DNA of 64,000 nt from Pseudaquabacterium terrae (lineage in GTDB: Bacteria; Pseudomonadota; Gammaproteobacteria; Burkholderiales; Burkholderiaceae_C): contig NZ_JABRWJ010000009.1 in assembly GCF_013266755.1 (NCBI RefSeq), positions 310,001 through 374,000 of the forward strand, given 5' to 3'. Under the pieces are notes generated by a model. The model did not search any database. It saw only the letters and a program-made list of their open reading frames with translations, and was not told where the DNA came from. The translations under genes were made by a program, and so were the position numbers. Positions within the stretch are counted from its first letter, which is position 1, and the number at the start of each line of letters is the position of its first letter. This document shows positions 61,154-64,000 of the stretch, piece by piece.

Positions 61154-62386
61154 ATGGAAGGCCTCCCCACCTGGAACCTGGCGCTCGCCGCCGCCGCCGG
61201 CATCGCGACGATCGCCAGCCCCTGCGTGCTGCCGGTGCTGCCCTTGCTGCTCGGCGCCGGCAGCAGCGGCAGTGCCGCGGCCGCCGGCGAGCGCTGGCGG
61301 CCGCTGGCGCTGGTCGGCGGCTTCGTGCTCGGCTTCGTCGCGCTGGCGCTGCTGTTCGGCGCCTCGGCCCAGGTGCTCGGCATCCCGGCCGAACGCGTGC
61401 GGCAGGCCGGCGCACTGCTGCTGCTTCTGGCCGGTGTCGCGATGGCCTGGCCGGCCTTGGGCGAACGGCTCTTCGCACCCGCCGCGCGTTGGGCCGAAGC
61501 GCTGCAGCAGCGTCTTCCCGCGCGGCCCGACGGTCTGCTCGGCACGGCGCTGCTCGGCCTGGCGCTCGGCGTCGTCTGGGCGCCCTGCGCGGGGCCGGTG
61601 CTGGCCGCCATCCTTGGGCTGCTCGCCGGCGCCGAGCGCAGCGAAGCGGCGCCGCTGCTGACGGCTTACGCGCTCGGCGCCGGCCTGCCGATGCTGGCGA
61701 TCGTCGGCGGCGCGCGCTGGGCGCTCGAGCGCCTGCGGCCGGTGGCCCGGCATGCCGTGCGCATCCGGCGGGGCCTCGGTGCGCTGGTCATCGCCACCGC
61801 CGCGGCGATGCTGGCGCAGGTCGACACGCAAGCGGCCGCCTGGCTTGCACAGCAGGCATCGTCGGTGGCGGCCGGACTGCGATCGCCGTTCGTGCCGCCG
61901 AGCGTGGAGATCGAGGCCCGCGATGCGCCCCAATTCGGCGCGCCCGCGCCCGAACTGGCCGGCCTCGACGCCTGGCTCAACACGCCCGGCGGCGCGCCGC
62001 TGACGATCGACAGCCTGCGCGGCCGCGTGGTGCTGCTCGACTTCTGGACCTTCGGCTGCATCAACTGCGTGCGCACGCTGCCGCACCTGCGGCAATGGCA
62101 CCAGCGCTACGCCGAGCGCGGCCTGGTGGTGCTGGGCGTGCACACGCCGGAGTTCGCGCACGAGCGGCCGCTGGCGGCGCTCGAAGCCGCCGTGCGCCGC
62201 CACGCGCTGCGTTATCCGATCGCCCAGGACAACGGCTTCAAGACCTGGAAGGCCTATGGCGTGCAGGCCTGGCCGACGCAGGTGCTGATCGACCGTCAGG
62301 GCCGCATCGCGCTGCGCCACATCGGCGAAGGCGACGAGGCGGCGATCGAGCGCCGCATCGAACAATTGTTGGACAGCCCGCCGTGA
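61154..62386 (+). CDS. CcdA-thioredoxin fusion (DipZ-like) thiol-disulfide transporter
   Basis: 410 aa. The N-terminal half is a six-helix CcdA/DsbD-beta domain with the two redox Cys in ASPCVLPVLPLLLG and WAPCAGPVLAAIL. The C-terminal third is a periplasmic thioredoxin/TlpA-like domain with FWTFGCINCVRTLPHL (CxxC = CINC) and AWPTQVLID. It carries electrons from cytosolic thioredoxin across the inner membrane to periplasmic thiols. Both GTG 61151 and ATG 61154 are possible starts. It lies in tandem with the DUF2147 gene. Confidence 0.92.
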   Translation: MEGLPTWNLALAAAAGIATIASPCVLPVLPLLLGAGSSGSAAAAGERWRPLALVGGFVLGFVALALLFGASAQVLGIPAERVRQAGALLLLLAGVAMAWPALGERLFAPAARWAEALQQRLPARPDGLLGTALLGLALGVVWAPCAGPVLAAILGLLAGAERSEAAPLLTAYALGAGLPMLAIVGGARWALERLRPVARHAVRIRRGLGALVIATAAAMLAQVDTQAAAWLAQQASSVAAGLRSPFVPPSVEIEARDAPQFGAPAPELAGLDAWLNTPGGAPLTIDSLRGRVVLLDFWTFGCINCVRTLPHLRQWHQRYAERGLVVLGVHTPEFAHERPLAALEAAVRRHALRYPIAQDNGFKTWKAYGVQAWPTQVLIDRQGRIALRHIGEGDEAAIERRIEQLLDSPP

Positions 62387-62492
62387 TTCCTTCGGCGGCG
62401 GCCCTCGGGCACCGGGGGTCGCTGCACATTCTGCGGCCGGGGTTACCCGCTACGGTTGGAAGTTCGGCGGCGCTGCGGCAAGAATCCGCGTC

Positions 62493-63407
62493 ATGAACAA
62501 GCGAGTCTCCCTGATCGGCGCGCCGACCGACATCGGCGCGGGCAGCCGCGGTGCCAGCATGGGCCCCGAAGCGCTGCGCGTCGCGAACATCGGCCCGATC
62601 CTCCAGAGCCACGGCCTCGAAGTGATCGACCGCGGCAACCTGAGCGGCCCGGCCAACCCGTGGCAGACGCCGGTCGAGGGCTACCGCCACCTGGCCGAGG
62701 TGGTCGAGTGGAACCGCCTCGTGCACGAGGCGGTGCATGCCGAGCTGAAAGGCGGGCGGCTGCCGATCCTGCTCGGCGGCGACCACTGCCTGGGGCTGGG
62801 CTCGATCAGCGCCGTCGCGCGCCACTGCCGCGAAGCCGGCAAGAAGCTCCGCGTGCTGTGGCTCGATGCGCATGCCGACTTCAACACCAGCGACCTGACG
62901 CCCAGCGGCAACATCCACGGCATGCCGGTGGCCTGCCTGTGCGGCTACGGGCCGAAGGAACTGGTCGAGATCGGGGGCCACGTGCCGGCGGTGAGCCCGA
63001 AGTGGATCCGCCAGATCGGCATCCGCTCGGTCGATGCCGGCGAGAAACGCCTGGTGCACGAGGCCGGGCTCGAAGTCTTCGACATGCGCTACATCGACGA
63101 GATGGGCATGCGCCACACGATGGAGCTGGCGCTGGCCACGCTGGATGCGAACACGCACCTGCATGTCAGCTTCGACGTCGATTTCCTCGATCCCGATGTC
63201 GCGCCGGGCGTCGCCACCACCGTCAAGGGCGGGCCGACCTACCGCGAGGCGCAGCTGTGCATGGAGATGATCGCCGACTGCGGCGCGATGGCCTCGCTGG
63301 ACGTGATGGAGCTCAATCCGGCGCTGGACGTGCGCAACGCCACCGCGCACGTGGCCGTGGACCTGATCGAGTCGCTCTTCGGCAAGAGCACGCTGATGCG
63401 CGCGTAG
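62493..63407 (+). CDS. rocF: arginase
   Basis: 304 aa. Manganese ligands in LLGGDHCLGLG, WLDAHADFN and SFDVDFLDP, with the C-terminal DVMELNPALD, mark the ureohydrolase family, and the N-terminal VSLIGAPTDIGAGSRGASMGPEALR is the arginase type. It hydrolyses arginine to ornithine and urea. It is convergent with an Lrp/AsnC regulator; no other arginine-catabolic gene is nearby. Confidence 0.94.
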   Translation: MNKRVSLIGAPTDIGAGSRGASMGPEALRVANIGPILQSHGLEVIDRGNLSGPANPWQTPVEGYRHLAEVVEWNRLVHEAVHAELKGGRLPILLGGDHCLGLGSISAVARHCREAGKKLRVLWLDAHADFNTSDLTPSGNIHGMPVACLCGYGPKELVEIGGHVPAVSPKWIRQIGIRSVDAGEKRLVHEAGLEVFDMRYIDEMGMRHTMELALATLDANTHLHVSFDVDFLDPDVAPGVATTVKGGPTYREAQLCMEMIADCGAMASLDVMELNPALDVRNATAHVAVDLIESLFGKSTLMRA

Positions 63408-63426
63408 ATCCGGGTCGGACCGCGCC

Positions 63427-63849
63427 CTACTCCCGCTCGACCCGCAGCACCGGCATCGTCGTCACGTCGGCCACGCCGTCGAGCCGCGCCACCGCGTCGC
63501 GGTGGTCGTTCAGCTCACGCATCGTCGTCACCGCCACTTCGACCACCAGGTCGATGTCGCCGCTGACCGAATAACAGCGCCGCGTGCCGGCCAGCGCATT
63601 GATGCGCCGGATGGTGTCCGGCAGCGGCGTGCGCTGCAGGCGCAGCAGCAGGAAGGCGCGCACTGCTGCCGGCTCGAGCGCTTCGCCCAGCTCGGCGCGG
63701 TAACCGCGGATCACGCCGGCGCCCTCGAGCTTGGCGATGCGCTCGCGCACCGAGCTGCGCGCGAGACCCACCTCGGCGGCCAGCGTCTTCAGCGGCGTGC
63801 GGGCGTCCTGCAGCAGCAGCTGCAGCAGCTGTCGGTCCTTGTCGTCCAT
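63427..63849 (-). CDS. Lrp/AsnC-family transcriptional regulator
   Basis: 140 aa. N-terminal helix-turn-helix (LLQLLLQDARTPLKTLAAEVGLARSSVRERI), then the RAM ligand-binding domain (AVRAFLLLRL, YSVSGDIDLVVEV). It is divergent from the gene cut by the right edge, its most probable target, and convergent with arginase. ATG 63849 chosen by homology; a longer frame to 63948 is unlikely. Confidence 0.92.
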   Translation of the reverse strand: MDDKDRQLLQLLLQDARTPLKTLAAEVGLARSSVRERIAKLEGAGVIRGYRAELGEALEPAAVRAFLLLRLQRTPLPDTIRRINALAGTRRCYSVSGDIDLVVEVAVTTMRELNDHRDAVARLDGVADVTTMPVLRVERE

Positions 63850-63963
63850 CGGTCGAAGTGTGGCGGTGCGGTGGCCAAAGTGGCGGTGGACGGCCCGCAA
63901 GTGGCGGCCGCGCCGCGCGCATCGCCGTGCCACGATGCGCCGATGCATCGTAGAGCAGCCACC

Positions 63964-64000
63964 ATGGGATTGATCGCCGCCCCCGCCGCCGCAGCGAACA
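63964..64000 (+). CDS. start of a gene cut by the right edge, divergent from the Lrp regulator
   Basis: ATG at 63964 opens MGLIAAPAAAAN, in frame to the end of the window. Too little is visible for an identity. Its position, 114 bases from an Lrp/AsnC start, suggests it is regulated by that protein; genes for large keto-acid oxidoreductases are sometimes found in this place in Burkholderiales, but this is only a guess. Confidence 0.35.
   Translation, partial: MGLIAAPAAAAN

Overview
The window is high-GC (about two thirds G+C by eye), densely packed bacterial chromosome from a betaproteobacterium of the order Burkholderiales. The evidence is the mixture of an Entner-Doudoroff edd-eda pair, homoserine kinase of the ThrB type, a BPSS1780-family membrane protein, GuaC, UbiD, and a ppk/ppx pair, all with strong G/C-ending codons. 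The lineage within the order (Rubrivivax/Leptothrix/Ideonella-like) is inference. There is no rRNA, insertion sequence, prophage or CRISPR array. One tRNA (Asp) is present.

Layout. 1-2.8 kb: ExbB (cut by the left edge), two ExbD proteins and a TPR-like periplasmic protein. 2.8-9.4 kb: MBL-fold hydrolase, a MarR/PaaI-thioesterase divergent pair around a clear palindromic operator, edd-eda with a HexR-like site, ChaC-type cyclotransferase, a MobA-like nucleotidyltransferase and pdxH. 9.4-18.4 kb: a large hybrid histidine kinase, msrA, YdcF, ubiD flanked on both sides by probable non-coding RNA or leader elements, a lytic transglycosylase, a ZTP riboswitch in front of glyA, and nrdR. 18.5-23.8 kb: a lower-GC cluster of six type IV pilus minor pilins (two FimT/GspH, PilE, PilW, PilX, and an unusually long PilV). 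23.8-29 kb: tRNA-Asp, a DMT exporter, UspA, a degenerate HD-GYP protein, a ZIP metal transporter and a Tat-exported dienelactone hydrolase. 28.9-33 kb: polyphosphate module ppx / sixA-ppk with a candidate Pho box. 33-44 kb: S10 peptidase plus EF-hand protein, polA, thrB, uvrD, a secreted unknown, patatin. 44-49.3 kb: guaC, a TonB-dependent receptor preceded by a near-perfect hairpin, and a repeat lipoprotein.

The most unusual stretch is 49.3-56.2 kb on the minus strand. A substrate-binding protein, a substrate-binding/VWA fusion lipoprotein, a TelA (toxic-anion-resistance) protein and an XpaC-position membrane protein form a backbone into which a lower-GC Mrr restriction endonuclease and a DUF433/DUF5615 toxin-antitoxin pair are inserted. 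A HepT/MntA toxin-antitoxin pair follows immediately. All nine genes point the same way with gaps of at most 37 bases, so they could be one transcript: a TelA/VWA stress module joined to DNA restriction and two toxin-antitoxin pairs.

56.3-64 kb returns to housekeeping: MoeB/ThiF, HAD phosphatase, LOG-family protein, an OmpR/EnvZ-type two-component system, DUF2147, a CcdA-thioredoxin fusion, arginase, and an Lrp/AsnC regulator divergent from a gene cut by the right edge.
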